The position numbers were made by a program, and so were the translations under genes. 64,000 bases of DNA from Paenibacillus sp. 32352. GTDB lineage: Bacteria > Bacillota > Bacilli > Paenibacillales > NBRC-103111. Positions 51,963 to 60,504 of this stretch are shown piece after piece (within the stretch, counting starts at the first letter, position 1; each line of letters begins with the position of its first letter). The stretch lies in assembly GCF_002042965.1 (NCBI RefSeq), contig NZ_MZNT01000002.1:706217-770216 (forward strand), given 5' to 3'. The notes beneath the pieces were generated by a model. The model saw only the letters and a list, made by a program, of their open reading frames with translations, ran no database searches and was not told where the DNA came from.

Positions 51963-52570
51963 ATGCATCCCAACTGAGTCCAGCATCGGCGGCCGGGCAC
52001 CACGACCAACCTGATTTGGAAGAAATGCGAACGTTCGGTTTTTGGATCTACCTTATGACCGATATTATGATTTTCGGCACATTTTTTGCCACCTATATCG
52101 TTCTAAAAAACAATACCAACGGGGGACCAGGGCCGGCCGATTTATTCGAATTGGGCGGGGTCATCGTCAGCACATTGATTTTGCTAACCAGCAGCTATAC
52201 CAGCGGATTGGCTGTATTGGCTATGAACCGAGGAAAGAAGCAGGCGCTGGTCCGATGGCTCGGCGTAACGGCTGTACTGGGAGCCCTGTTTGTTGGACTC
52301 GAGATCCGGGAGTTTGCTGAATTTGTGCAAGAAGGCGCGACGATGGGTACAAGCGCTTTTCTATCGGCGTTCTATACGCTGGTAGGCACTCATGGCTTGC
52401 ATGTGACCCTTGGTCTGGTATGGATGCTTGCCATCATGGTTCAGCTGAGCAAGCAGGGAATTACGCCAGTCACCAAACGAAAGGTTCACGTCATCAGCTT
52501 GTTTTGGCATTTCTTGGATGTTGTGTGGATCTTCGTATTTACTGTGGTTTATTTAATGGGGGTGAGCTAG
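51959..52570 (+). CDS. cyoC: cytochrome bo-type quinol oxidase subunit III
   Basis: A 203-residue protein with five membrane helices. MRTFGFWIYLMTDIMIFGTFFATYIVL, FYTLVGTHGLHVTLGLVWML and FWHFLDVVWIFVFTVVYLMG are signature segments of CyoC/CoxC. Overlaps the cyoB stop (ATGA). Confidence 0.93.
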   Translation: MNASQLSPASAAGHHDQPDLEEMRTFGFWIYLMTDIMIFGTFFATYIVLKNNTNGGPGPADLFELGGVIVSTLILLTSSYTSGLAVLAMNRGKKQALVRWLGVTAVLGALFVGLEIREFAEFVQEGATMGTSAFLSAFYTLVGTHGLHVTLGLVWMLAIMVQLSKQGITPVTKRKVHVISLFWHFLDVVWIFVFTVVYLMGVS

Positions 52571-52571
52571 T

Positions 52572-52898
52572 TTGGAGAACATACATTCGGTTCCCTCAGG
52601 GGGCAAAGCTCATGGATATGTTCAATCGTATACGATGGGGTTCGTCATGTCTCTTCTATTAACTGCGATTCCGGTAGCCATTGTTCTCGGAGGCTGGCTT
52701 ACAGGAATAACCAAAGCAGTCGTATTAATGGCCGCCGGCACCCTGCAGCTGATTGTACAGCTATGGTTCTTCATGCATCTGCGGGATGAGAAGAAGCCGC
52801 GTTATCAGTTGATATCCCTATTGCTTGGGCTGGTAATCCTGATCGTCATTGTAGCGGGATCAATGTGGATCATGCTGTACAACATGGTGGCCGTATGA
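52572..52898 (+). CDS. cyoD: cytochrome bo-type quinol oxidase subunit IV
   Basis: A 108-residue small subunit with three helices (YTMGFVMSLLLTAIPVAIVLGGW, AVVLMAAGTLQLIVQLWFFMHL, LISLLLGLVILIVIVAGSMWIML); LQLIVQLWFFMHLRDEKKP is typical of CyoD. Start is TTG 52572 after GGGGTGAG. Its stop overlaps the start of cyoE. Confidence 0.9.
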   Translation: MENIHSVPSGGKAHGYVQSYTMGFVMSLLLTAIPVAIVLGGWLTGITKAVVLMAAGTLQLIVQLWFFMHLRDEKKPRYQLISLLLGLVILIVIVAGSMWIMLYNMVAV

Positions 52899-53773
52899 GC
52901 AGGGCCGCTTCCATCCGGGATTGGGTCGAATTGACCAAGCCGCGTATCCTTCTACTAAATCTTATCGCCGCATTCGGGGGCTGCTGGATAGCCTCCCGAT
53001 GGTCGGCGGACTGGAAGCTCTTGCTATGGATGCTGCTGGGAACTACGCTTACCATGGCTTCCTCTTGTGTTTTGAACAATGTATGGGATTATAAGCTGGA
53101 CCGAAAAATGGATCGGACGAGGGAACGGCCGCTTGCAACCGGAAGGATTCATCGTAAAAGCGCATTGGCTTATGGATTGGTGCTTGGGCTTGCCGGTGAA
53201 ACCGTATTATTCGGAAAAGTCGGCGCCATTTGCGGCTGGCTCGGCCTTATCGGCATGTTCGTCTATGTGGTCATCTATACGATGTGGCTGAAGCGCACCT
53301 CCACCTGGAGCACCTCGATCGGAGGGATATCCGGAGCGATGCCGCCAGTGATCGGGTATTGCGCTTATAGCCATACAATGGACATGGGAGCATTGCTGCT
53401 GTTTGCGCTCCTGTTTCTTTGGCAGCCGGCCCACTTCTGGTCCTTAGCCATTCGGCGCGTAGAAGAATACAGAGCAGCGGGATATCCTTTGCTGCCTGTT
53501 CGCAAAGGAATCATGAGGACCAAGCTGCAGATGATCCCTTACGTGGTTCTGCTGCTTCCGACCGTTCTGTTGATCTATGGTCTGGGATATTCTGGAATCG
53601 TGTTCCTGATCATAGCCTTGATCGCCAGCGGAGTATGGGGCTGGCACACGGTTCGCGGCATTACCGCTGTCAATGATGGCGCATGGGCGAGAACCAATTT
53701 TCTTCTCTCGGTCAATTACTTGATGATCGTATTCGTCGTGATGATGGCGGATACGCCGGGACGACCGTTTTAA
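52895..53773 (+). CDS. cyoE: protoheme IX farnesyltransferase
   Basis: A 292-residue UbiA-family membrane enzyme with about eight helices. ASSCVLNNVWDYKLDRKMDRTRERPLATGR holds the NDxxD-type prenyl diphosphate site (N-x-W-D-x-x-x-D), and YTMWLKRTSTWSTSIGGISGAMPPVIGY the second. It converts heme B to heme O for the oxidase. ATG 52895 overlaps the cyoD stop. It ends the operon, with a terminator directly after. Confidence 0.92.
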   Translation: MSRAASIRDWVELTKPRILLLNLIAAFGGCWIASRWSADWKLLLWMLLGTTLTMASSCVLNNVWDYKLDRKMDRTRERPLATGRIHRKSALAYGLVLGLAGETVLFGKVGAICGWLGLIGMFVYVVIYTMWLKRTSTWSTSIGGISGAMPPVIGYCAYSHTMDMGALLLFALLFLWQPAHFWSLAIRRVEEYRAAGYPLLPVRKGIMRTKLQMIPYVVLLLPTVLLIYGLGYSGIVFLIIALIASGVWGWHTVRGITAVNDGAWARTNFLLSVNYLMIVFVVMMADTPGRPF

Positions 53774-53785
53774 CCGCAAAGACAA

Positions 53786-53823
53786 CAAAAAGGTTGGCAT
53801 ACAAGGAGATGCCAACCTTTTTG
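53786..53823 (+). terminator. terminator of the cyo operon
   Basis: A perfect 15-bp stem (53786-53800 with 53809-53823) and eight-base loop; the right arm ends in TTTTTG followed by TTTT. Confidence 0.93.
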
Positions 53824-54051
53824 TTTTGAGAAGCTTGTTTATTCCGAGAAAATTTCTATATAAGGAAGAGGGGTGTACCTCGGAAGAGTTTACGTCCGCC
53901 TTTGAAAACCGTAAAAATACCACTTCATCTAATCAAATTTACGGATTTCAACAGCGGCTGTAGGGGTATGCCCCTCTTGAGTATAATAGAAATATTTCGA
54001 GCAATACGGGTTTCTCAATTGAGGTTGGCAATATTGCCAGCCTTTTTGTAT

Positions 54052-54951
54052 TCACTCCCTCACCAATTCCCGTAGCGCCTCGGCGAATTTGGCGACCCCA
54101 TCCCGGATCTCCCCGGCTTTGGCTCTGGCATAAGTGAACCGGACATAGCTTGAGTCTGAGCCGTACACGCTGCCGGGGACGAATACAACGCCTTTCTTGA
54201 TAGCCTCTTCAAGCAATCGGCCGTCATGAACGGGATGTGCCAGCTTGCACCACAAATGCAGTCCCCCATGCGGAGCGGTGAAGGAAACCAGATCCGGAAG
54301 CTCCGTTTGCAGGGCTTCGACCAAGAGATCCCGCTTAAACTGCAGCTGTATCTGCAGCCGTTCCAGGTGAGGTCGGAAGTAATCCGATCGGATGAACTGG
54401 GCAGCCACCTGCTGGGGGATGACGCTTAGCCCGAAATCCATCTGCTGTCTGGCATCAGCCAGGCGTTCCACGATCGAATGTGGCGCGACCATCCAGCCGA
54501 TCCGCAGCCCGGAGGCGGCGATTTTGGAGAAGGAACCGATGTAAAGAATCGAGCCGTTAGAGTCCATCGATTTAAGAGGCATCGGAACCTCCCCCTCGTA
54601 AGCAGTCAAGCCGAAAGGATCGTCTTCCACGATAGGGAGCCCCAATTCGCTGGCAACGGCAAACAGCTGCTTGCGCCGTTCCATGCTGAATACGGTCCCC
54701 GTCGGATTTTGAAAATTCGGATTCATAAAGACCATCTTGATGCGATGCTTCTTATACAAGGTGCGAATGTCTTCGGGACATAGGCCTTCCTGATCGACAG
54801 GCAGACGGAACAGCCGCAGCCCGGCGGATTGAAACATCGGCAGGGAGTAACAATAAGAGGGGTCTTCAATCGCAACGGCATCCCCCGGCGACAAGAGGCA
54901 TTGGGTAATAAGATATAACGACTGCTGGGAGCCGGACGTTATCAGTATGGA
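54052..54951 (-). pseudogene. MocR-type regulator/aminotransferase, N-terminally truncated
   Basis: The frame holds the C-terminal aminotransferase domain: SILITSGSQQSLYLITQCLLSPGDAVAIEDPSY, MNPNFQNPTGTVF, IVEDDPFGL, and the PLP lysine in YIGSFSKIAASGLRIGW. The GntR domain and the first part of the enzyme domain (about 180 residues) are missing; coding similarity stops at about 54951, and A+T-rich sequence with an IS110 remnant follows. So the gene was cut by an insertion or deletion. Confidence 0.8.
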
Positions 54952-55182
54952 GGTGAATAAGGAAATGAAATTGAAAAAGTAAAAAAGTGAATGATTTTTT
55001 AAAAGTTTTGACCGAAAACCATCTGTATCAAAAAGTTACTTAATTACTTTTACACAAAACCCGTATTTTGTACATATGTATAACTATCATCCAAAACCCC
55101 TGATTTTTGTTTTGACACCTCAATAGCAGCCATCTAATAAGCCTCATGATGTTCATCGATTTACTCCTTCAGTACCAAGAGC

Positions 55183-55583
55183 TACCAAGAGCATCTTTCT
55201 CACCTGCGAAGTCAGATCGATGCCCTTGCTGAAGAAGTTGAAGCTTATCAGATTATCCTATCGATTCCCGGCATTGGTAGCAAAATCGCTGCAACGATTC
55301 TGTCCGAGATCGGGGAAATCCATCGGTTTAATCATGCCAAAAAGCTGGTTGCTTTCGCAGGAATTGACCCTAGTGTCTACTCTTCTGGTAAGTTCATGCC
55401 TTATATCTCGCCGTACTATGCGGTCTAAAAAAGACCGGGAGCAAGAAATTACGTGAGTTTTATGACAAGAAGCGTGCAGCTGGTAAGCCTTATCGCGTTG
55501 CCCTCATAGCCTGTGTTAACAAACTCCTTCACTGGATTTATGCCCTGCTAGTGAAGCAAGAAAGGTTTGTCGACTTAGCTTAG
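55183..55583 (+). pseudogene. IS110 family transposase remnant
   Basis: The plus strand encodes YQEHLSHLRSQIDALAEEVEAY then IPGIGSKIAATILSEIGEIHRF and LVAFAGIDPSVYSSGKF, the transposase_20 (HhH-like) domain of IS110 transposases. After SGKF the frame shifts, then resumes as KKTGSKKLREFYDKKRAAGKPYRVALIACVNKL and ends with VDLA and a stop. About 30-35 residues between GSKKLR and LREFYDKK are missing, probably by deletion between short LR-coding repeats. The N-terminal RuvC-like domain is absent. No complete ends are seen. The 54952-55182 and 55584-55824 flanks have no recognised gene. Confidence 0.8.
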
Positions 55584-55824
55584 TTACCACATTTATGATT
55601 GAAATGAAAAACCTTCCAGCATGTGCAGTGAAGGCTCTTTAGTGCACCTATTTTTCAGTATACCGTCATCCCATTCTTATTTTAAGAGAAAAATGTTGAC
55701 AAGATATTAGCTGGTTTTAGCGGAACAATTCGAAGTTCCTTGCGCGGACGAACCCCTGACCTCACCGCTGCCAGCGATGCATTCGGACACGTTTGTCTAT
55801 TTCATTCCCTCAAAGATAATAGAT

Positions 55825-56655
55825 TTAAGAGATACCCAAATTTATAAAAAGTCCTGCATTCTGCTTAACCCACTCTGCGAAAGTATACGGCTTGTGTCCT
55901 GTTACTTCCTCAACTGTCGGCAAAACCGTATAAGCAGATTTAGGCGGATTAAGGTGCCAACTAATCACGTAATCAATTGCATCCTCCTGAACACCCATTC
56001 TTCTCATCTGTTCACGTTCTTCTTCTTCAGAGCTCTCAATAAATTGAATTTCACGTCCGATAACCTCACTAATTATCCGGACTTTATCTTGAACCGACAA
56101 ACTCTCAGGACCCGTTAGTGTATATATTTTACCTGCATGACCTTCCTCAGTTAGTGCAACCGCTGCGACCCGTCCAATATCCGCTTCATGAACAGAAGTA
56201 ATTCGTGATCCTCCAAACAGATCTCGAACAACCCCCTCAGAGCGTATTGAGTTCGCCCATTTTCGTGCATTTGCCATAAATTCAAAGGCTTGAAGTTGAG
56301 TCCACTCCAGACCACTTGCCTCAACTGCCATCTCAAAAGGGCCTTTCTCGCCATTCCATAAAATGGTAACCCTGCGCACCCCAGCCTTCTCAGCAAGTTC
56401 AACGATTTCTGGACCCGTTTGTAACGGGGTATATTCAGCGCCTGTTGTAATTAAATGCATGCCGCTTATGCCAATCAACACAGAAATTAGCGTACTTGGA
56501 TCACTTAAATCTCCCGCGACAACCTCTACATCATTAGGAAGATTGGCTTGCAGCGGATTACGTGTCAATGCACGTACCTTTTGCCCCTTTTGAATAAGTT
56601 GGTCCACGACGTGTCGCCCTACGGTTCCCGTTGCCCCTGTAACTAATATAGTCAC
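55825..56655 (-). CDS. NmrA-like NAD(P)-binding protein
   Basis: A 276-residue atypical SDR: ILVTGATGTVGRHVVDQLIQKGQKVRALTRNP at the N-terminus, then VVAGDLSDPSTL and the typical family end (EVTGHKPYTFAEWVKQN). The usual catalytic Tyr-Lys is not in the standard place. It likely is a NAD(P)H-dependent quinone/azo reductase-like or sensor protein. Its start overlaps the stop of the MerR gene, so the two form an operon. Base use is more A+T-rich than in most of the window. Confidence 0.83.
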   Translation of the reverse strand: MTILVTGATGTVGRHVVDQLIQKGQKVRALTRNPLQANLPNDVEVVAGDLSDPSTLISVLIGISGMHLITTGAEYTPLQTGPEIVELAEKAGVRRVTILWNGEKGPFEMAVEASGLEWTQLQAFEFMANARKWANSIRSEGVVRDLFGGSRITSVHEADIGRVAAVALTEEGHAGKIYTLTGPESLSVQDKVRIISEVIGREIQFIESSEEEEREQMRRMGVQEDAIDYVISWHLNPPKSAYTVLPTVEEVTGHKPYTFAEWVKQNAGLFINLGIS

Positions 56656-57035
56656 TCGTTTTCCTCCTCTCGTTTTTGTACCATCTGATTGATTTTTTCG
56701 GCCAAATTGAACTTCGCTTCGGTTAATGCAGCTATTTGTTGGTTGATCTCATGCATTTTCGACTGATACATAAGCAGTAATTCCTCACAATAGACGTCCT
56801 TATCTTTATGCTCCTGATGCTCAGGATATTTGCAGAAGATGATGTCTCGAATTTGTTCCGTTGTCAGCCCTAAACCTAGATAAAGTTGAATTGCGTTTAT
56901 GGAATCGATCACCTTTTCGTCATATTCCCTGTAATTATTTTCTTGACGAGATGCTTTGATCAATCCTTTCTCCTCATAATAGCGAATCGACCGGGCGCTA
57001 ACGCCGGTTATTTTTCTTACCTTTCCTATCTTCAA
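56652..57035 (-). CDS. MerR family transcriptional regulator
   Basis: A 127-residue MerR protein: LKIGKVRKITGVSARSIRYYEEKGLI (HTH and wing), then a long dimerisation helix. CKYPEHQEHKDKDVYC carries two cysteines that could take part in sensing. The TTG at 57035 follows GAGGTG, whereas a start at 57101 lies in the promoter. It probably controls its own promoter and the NmrA-like gene by twisting DNA in the long spacer. Confidence 0.87.
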   Translation of the reverse strand: MKIGKVRKITGVSARSIRYYEEKGLIKASRQENNYREYDEKVIDSINAIQLYLGLGLTTEQIRDIIFCKYPEHQEHKDKDVYCEELLLMYQSKMHEINQQIAALTEAKFNLAEKINQMVQKREEENE

Positions 57036-57069
57036 AACGTTCACCTCACAGATTTGGAGCACTAAATTT

Positions 57070-57101
57070 ATTATAAAGTTTAACATTAGTGTAAAGGTCA
57101 A
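57070..57101 (-). promoter_or_regulatory. MerR-type promoter with 20-base spacer
   Basis: On the minus strand TTGACC (57096-57101) and TATAAT (57070-57075) are 20 bases apart, longer than the normal 17. The spacer has an imperfect dyad (ACCTTTACA with TGTTAAACTT). This geometry is typical of promoters activated by MerR-family proteins. Confidence 0.75.
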
Positions 57102-57195
57102 GAAAGAAGGAATAAAAAACAGCCACCCCAGGGGATGGCCCTTAGTCTAGAAATAACAGACTGGATGGCGTTCCGCACGAAATATTTGCTGCGTT

Positions 57196-57288
57196 AAACT
57201 GCCCGTTAACTCAACAAAGCTGCCGTTCAGCGTGGCAGCTTTTTCATGGTGTAAATGATTGCGCTATCGTATCCGTTAGCGGAATAAC
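57196..57288 (+). repeat. hairpin repeat unit A
   Basis: It starts as AACTGCCCGTTAACTC, has a variable inner hairpin (AGCTGCC...GGCAGCT, followed by TTTTT, which may act as terminator), and ends as GATTGCGCTATCGTATCCGT followed by TAGCGGAAT. It is one of five related units at 57.2-60.1 kb, all in the same orientation, here beyond the 3' end of the bacillithiol transferase-like gene. Confidence 0.75.
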
Positions 57289-57316
57289 ATCGCGATCTAA
57301 AGATTATAAAACAAAT

Positions 57317-57841
57317 CTACCATCCCATTCGATTCCGTAATGATGTTATTTGGGCTATATGATGTTGAGCATGCCAGGAAAACCTTTGTACGGCTATGTT
57401 TAAAGTCATATCACCGTATGTTGGACTTGTAACCACTTTTTCGAAGTCCGAAGGCTTTAAACGCCTTAATAATGTCACAAACCTGCTGTGGAGGGTTTCC
57501 AGAAGCAATATAGATGTTTCAATCGGTGTATCCTTATAGTCGTCTAACTCTGCCCACAGGTCCTCTCGAAACGTTCCCGCTAGTGGATGTTCCTCAGTTA
57601 AACCTCGTTTGAAACGAATATACGCATTCATCTCGGCATCGGCTAAATGATGTACAACTTGTTGGAGACTCCATCCTCCATTACGGTAAGGAGTATTCAG
57701 TTGTTCTAGATTTAAGCCCTCAACCGCTTTGCGAAGATTATCCATCTCAACTATTGATTCAATGAATTGTTTACGTTGCTCTTCGGTAGGTTCAAGCACC
57801 GCTGTGAACGATCCAATCGGATAACGCAATATATCCATCAT
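57317..57841 (-). CDS. YfiT/BstA-like bacillithiol transferase (DinB fold)
   Basis: A 174-residue DinB-like protein: LRYPIGSF at the start, YRNGGWSLQQVVHHLADAEMNAYIRFK with a metal His, and FSWHAQHHIAQI with two more, the three-His metal site of YfiT. FREDLWAELDDYKDTPIETSILLLETLHSRFVTLLR matches the YfiT/bacillithiol transferase family of Firmicutes. The ATG at 57841 has GGGAG six bases ahead; that at 57865 is part of the leader. It may add bacillithiol to toxic electrophiles. It sits between hairpin repeat units A and B. Confidence 0.85.
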   Translation of the reverse strand: MMDILRYPIGSFTAVLEPTEEQRKQFIESIVEMDNLRKAVEGLNLEQLNTPYRNGGWSLQQVVHHLADAEMNAYIRFKRGLTEEHPLAGTFREDLWAELDDYKDTPIETSILLLETLHSRFVTLLRRLKPSDFEKVVTSPTYGDMTLNIAVQRFSWHAQHHIAQITSLRNRMGW

Positions 57842-57889
57842 CGTTTCTCCCTTTAAGTTTACCAAATTATAACATAGTAATTTGAAGAT

Positions 57890-57976
57890 AACTGCCCTTT
57901 AGTTGAGAAATTCTGCGTAAACAAACAGGCGATGGAACTGTTCCATCGCCGCGCTATCGTACTCGTTAGCTCAATA
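57890..57976 (+). repeat. hairpin repeat unit B
   Basis: It starts AACTGCCCTTTAGTTGAG, has the inner hairpin GGCGATGGAA/TTCCATCGCC with a three-base loop, and ends GCGCTATCGTACTCGTTAGC. It is closest to unit E in its middle part (same inner hairpin type). It lies between the 5' end of the YfiT-like gene and the 3' end of the GNAT gene. Confidence 0.8.
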
Positions 57977-57979
57977 CCC

Positions 57980-58528
57980 TTATGGCGAAATCCTTTCCCA
58001 CTCATCCTCTAAGATACTGAACACTAAGGAATCTCGCCATCCATCTTTGATTAATAATGCATCCCTCAATCTTCCTTCTTGTGTCATACCTAATTTTGTA
58101 AGAACTCTAGCTGACCCAATATTTCTAGGGTCACATGTTGCATAGATTCTATGAAGCTGAAATTCCTTAAAGCCGAAGTCTACTAATAATTTTGCAACTT
58201 CCGTAGCAATACCTTTACCCCAATAATCAGGATGTACTATATAGGCTATCTCCCCACCTTTATTTGTTGCACTTCTTATATTAAATTCTCCCGCACCAAT
58301 CATAACTTCCGTATTTTGCTCGATAATCGCAAAAACAAAACGTGTTCTAGGTATTTTTTTAGAATCTACTATGATTTGATTAACAAATGCTTGAGTCTGT
58401 TCTTCGTTGTTGGGTCCCCAAGGTTGGAAACGACAAACGATATCCTGCGATGCATATTTATGTACATCTAGCCAGTCGGAAAAATTGAATTCACGTAAAT
58501 ATATTTTGTCACCTATAAGAGTGCTCAT
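57980..58528 (-). CDS. GNAT family N-acetyltransferase, RimJ/RimL type
   Basis: A 182-residue acetyltransferase: GDKIYLREFNFSDW, IAYIVHPDYWGKGIATEVAKLLVDFGF (acetyl-CoA loop) and HRIYATCDPRNIGSARVLTKLGMTQEGRLRD. These belong to the RimJ/RimL-like (Acetyltransf_3) group that acts on N-terminal or antibiotic amines. The gene is clearly A+T-richer than the core of the window, which suggests transfer. It is between repeat units B and C. Confidence 0.87.
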   Translation of the reverse strand: MSTLIGDKIYLREFNFSDWLDVHKYASQDIVCRFQPWGPNNEEQTQAFVNQIIVDSKKIPRTRFVFAIIEQNTEVMIGAGEFNIRSATNKGGEIAYIVHPDYWGKGIATEVAKLLVDFGFKEFQLHRIYATCDPRNIGSARVLTKLGMTQEGRLRDALLIKDGWRDSLVFSILEDEWERISP

Positions 58529-58592
58529 TAATCCATTGTCTCCTTCACAAAGAGAGTTGGGGGTGATTATTCATTCAACAAAAGCTCCAAAT

Positions 58593-58685
58593 TATCCTGC
58601 CCGTTACTTTAATGATCATGAGCAGGTCGCTGCGTCCCCTGACCCAGTTCTGATGATTGCGCTAACGTACCCGTTAGCGCAACGA
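58593..58685 (+). repeat. hairpin repeat unit C
   Basis: It starts CTGCCCGTTACTTTAATGA and ends with a perfect 10-bp hairpin, TTGCGCTAAC (58657-58666) with GTTAGCGCAA (58673-58682), loop GTACCC. It lies between the GNAT gene's 5' end and the 3' end of the kinase pseudogene. Confidence 0.8.
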
Positions 58686-58817
58686 CTTACTCTGTTGAAT
58701 TTCGTGTTCCTCAACATAAAGCGGCATCAGAGAAGGAAGATCGTACCTTATCGCGGCCTTTAAACGACAAAATGGTGCCGATAGCCATAGCCCCATAGCC
58801 GCAACGAAATAATGAGC

Positions 58818-59647
58818 TTAATCCGACAGTGCCCGCATGATGTTGGACTTCGCCTCTGCCGCAATCGCTTCATTCCCGTCATCGACCGCTTGCATTAAGA
58901 TCAGTATACGGATGTATACCGCGATCAGCCGCGCCAGCAGCTTCGTTTCCTCGTCCGCTCCTCCGTACGTTTCGAAAAACACGCCGCGAGCATAAGGTGG
59001 TAAAAAGCTATAAGCAACGCTCAAATCGCAAGCCGGATGGCCTACGCTCAGATCGCCCCAATCAATGATGCCGGAAACGATCCCGTTTTCATTCACAAGC
59101 ATATTTCTGAAATGAAGATCGCCATGTAGCAGTGCATTCACCGCCTCGACATGGTCCTTTTGCAGCCTGCTAATATACGCTTCGATCACACCGGACTCCT
59201 CCGGCGACAAGTGTTCAACCACCTTCGATAGAAAGCCCTCCAATTTCACTTTTCGCGATGCTATGTCCGTCAAGTTTCGATGATAGCCCGGCGTCCTTCC
59301 GTCAAACCGATTGGGAAATCTCCTGGCACGTAGGCATAGCCAAGAAATGGTGCCGGGTATTCGTCACTTGCTTCGCCATAAAACAACGGTTTCGGATAGG
59401 GGATGGTCATATATGCCTCCAGCTTCGGCAGCGGCTTCCCTTCCATACGAATCGAGCCAACTGCAATCGTTCTTCTTGGAAACCGGAACACGTACTCTTC
59501 ACCGATGAGAAAAACCGTATTGTCCCAGCCCCAGCCCAATCGCTTCACTTGCTTCGATGACAGCTGAGGGAATTGTCTACCGATCAGCGTCCGCGCCTGC
59601 TCTTCGTTAACCTCACACTCCGCATCCCATACATTCGTTCCTCCCAT
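58818..59647 (-). pseudogene. aminoglycoside phosphotransferase (APH) family kinase, frameshifted
   Basis: Two overlapping frames make one APH-like kinase. The first (59647-59270) has the N-lobe: GWGWDNTVFLIGEEYVFRFPRR (nucleotide loop and Lys-equivalent) and PFLGYAYVPGDFP (hinge). The second (59273-58818) has the C-lobe: ALLHGDLHFRNMLVNENG (catalytic loop, D) and IIDWGDLSVGHPACDLSVAYSFLPP (Mg-binding). Near 59270 some residues seem missing and the frame shifts, so the enzyme is probably dead unless the halves associate. Confidence 0.78.
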
Positions 59648-59709
59648 GAATTGTCTGCCTCCTCGTTCCTTACGTTATTTAGATGTTTACATCCCTGGAA
59701 GTTACGCAT

Positions 59710-59803
59710 AACTGCCCTTTAGCTTAATGAACAAGTAGCAGCTGCCATGGCAAAAAACTGCTCCTTGTTTGTTAAACTATCGTTCTCCGATAGCGTAATG
59801 AAA
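59710..59803 (+). repeat. hairpin repeat unit D
   Basis: It starts AACTGCCCTTTAGCTTAATG like the other units and ends AAACTATCGTTCTCCGATAG followed by CGTAATGAAAC, with a CTATCG/CGATAG stem. It is upstream of the kinase pseudogene. Confidence 0.75.
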
Positions 59804-59960
59804 CATTCCGAGTTGCCTGATGCGTAAACACATTGGACCCGACTCTAGGAATCTGTTAGAGTTTTAATCGAATAAATGGATTCTCCACTTTATCATTTAG
59901 TAAATCAAACTTAGCTAGATAAAGACCTTCTGTCATATTATCCGCTAACATATGTAGTAG

Positions 59961-60048
59961 ACTACCCCGTTAGTCGTGAAAACCGTGTTAATAAAACAGG
60001 CAATGGATCGGTTCCATTGCCACGCTATCGTTTCCCGTTGCTTCAACG
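59961..60048 (+). repeat. hairpin repeat unit E
   Basis: ACTACCCCGTTAGTCGTGAA start, inner hairpin GGCAATGGA/TTCCATTGCC, end CGCTATCGTTTCCCGTTGC. It is most like unit B. It sits beyond the 3' end of the GyrI-like fragment. The rest of 59648-60125 contains no recognised gene. Confidence 0.72.
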
Positions 60049-60125
60049 AAGGATGCCGTATATTTTCGCGTAGCAGCCTCGTGTTGATCTTTAATTGAGC
60101 CCTCGTCTTTTATCCTGAACACCAA

Positions 60126-60461
60126 TTACGCTTTACGAACCGCGAACCAGAGTTCGATATAGTTGAGGCCGTCCTTAGCGCCGTACATTTTGAACTCTAT
60201 CCCGCGGCGTACCTGCTCATAGCCGGCCGTTGGGAGCCATTCGGTGTAAAAGCGTTTGTATAGCGTTTCGATTGTCTCGTCGAACTGATTCCATGGATGC
60301 GGCTCCGACGGGAAGATCGCCCACGTATGCGCGGGAATAGTCACCGAGGTATACCCTTCCGTATTGCTGGCTTCGTCTTTGAAGGCGCGCAGAATGTACG
60401 GGAACGTGTCCGGACCGGTCTTCCGGTAATTCTGCCCTCTGGTTATCTTTACATAAAAGGA
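60126..60461 (-). pseudogene. GyrI-like effector-binding domain fragment
   Basis: The frame reads GQNYRKTGPDTFPYILRAFKDE, then VTIPAHTWAIFPSEPHPWNQFDETIETLYKRFYTEWLPTAGYE and IEFKMYGAKDGLNYIELWFAVRKA, the C-terminal two thirds of a GyrI-like/AraC effector-binding domain. It is open only back to a stop at about 60462 and the N-terminus is missing; a GTG at 60344 would be the only start, without a ribosome site. Probably a remnant. Confidence 0.75.
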
Positions 60462-60504
60462 TTACAAGAATTGCTGTTGGAGGGGCCTTTACTGCTCGTA
60501 ACCA

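Noticed and set aside
53979..54048. Possible small RNA with TATAAT and a GGCAATATTGCC hairpin followed by T residues
   Set aside because: No -35 box at the proper distance; too weak to call without transcript data.
55777..56118. Plus-strand open frame over the NmrA-like gene 3' end
   Set aside because: Antisense to a recognised family; no ribosome site.
57196..60048. Classical integron attC sites
   Set aside because: The repeats lack GTTRRRY/RYYYAAC core pairs and no integron integrase is seen; only the layout is similar.
57196..60048. CRISPR array
   Set aside because: The repeats are about 90 bases, imperfect and separated by whole genes, and no cas gene is present.
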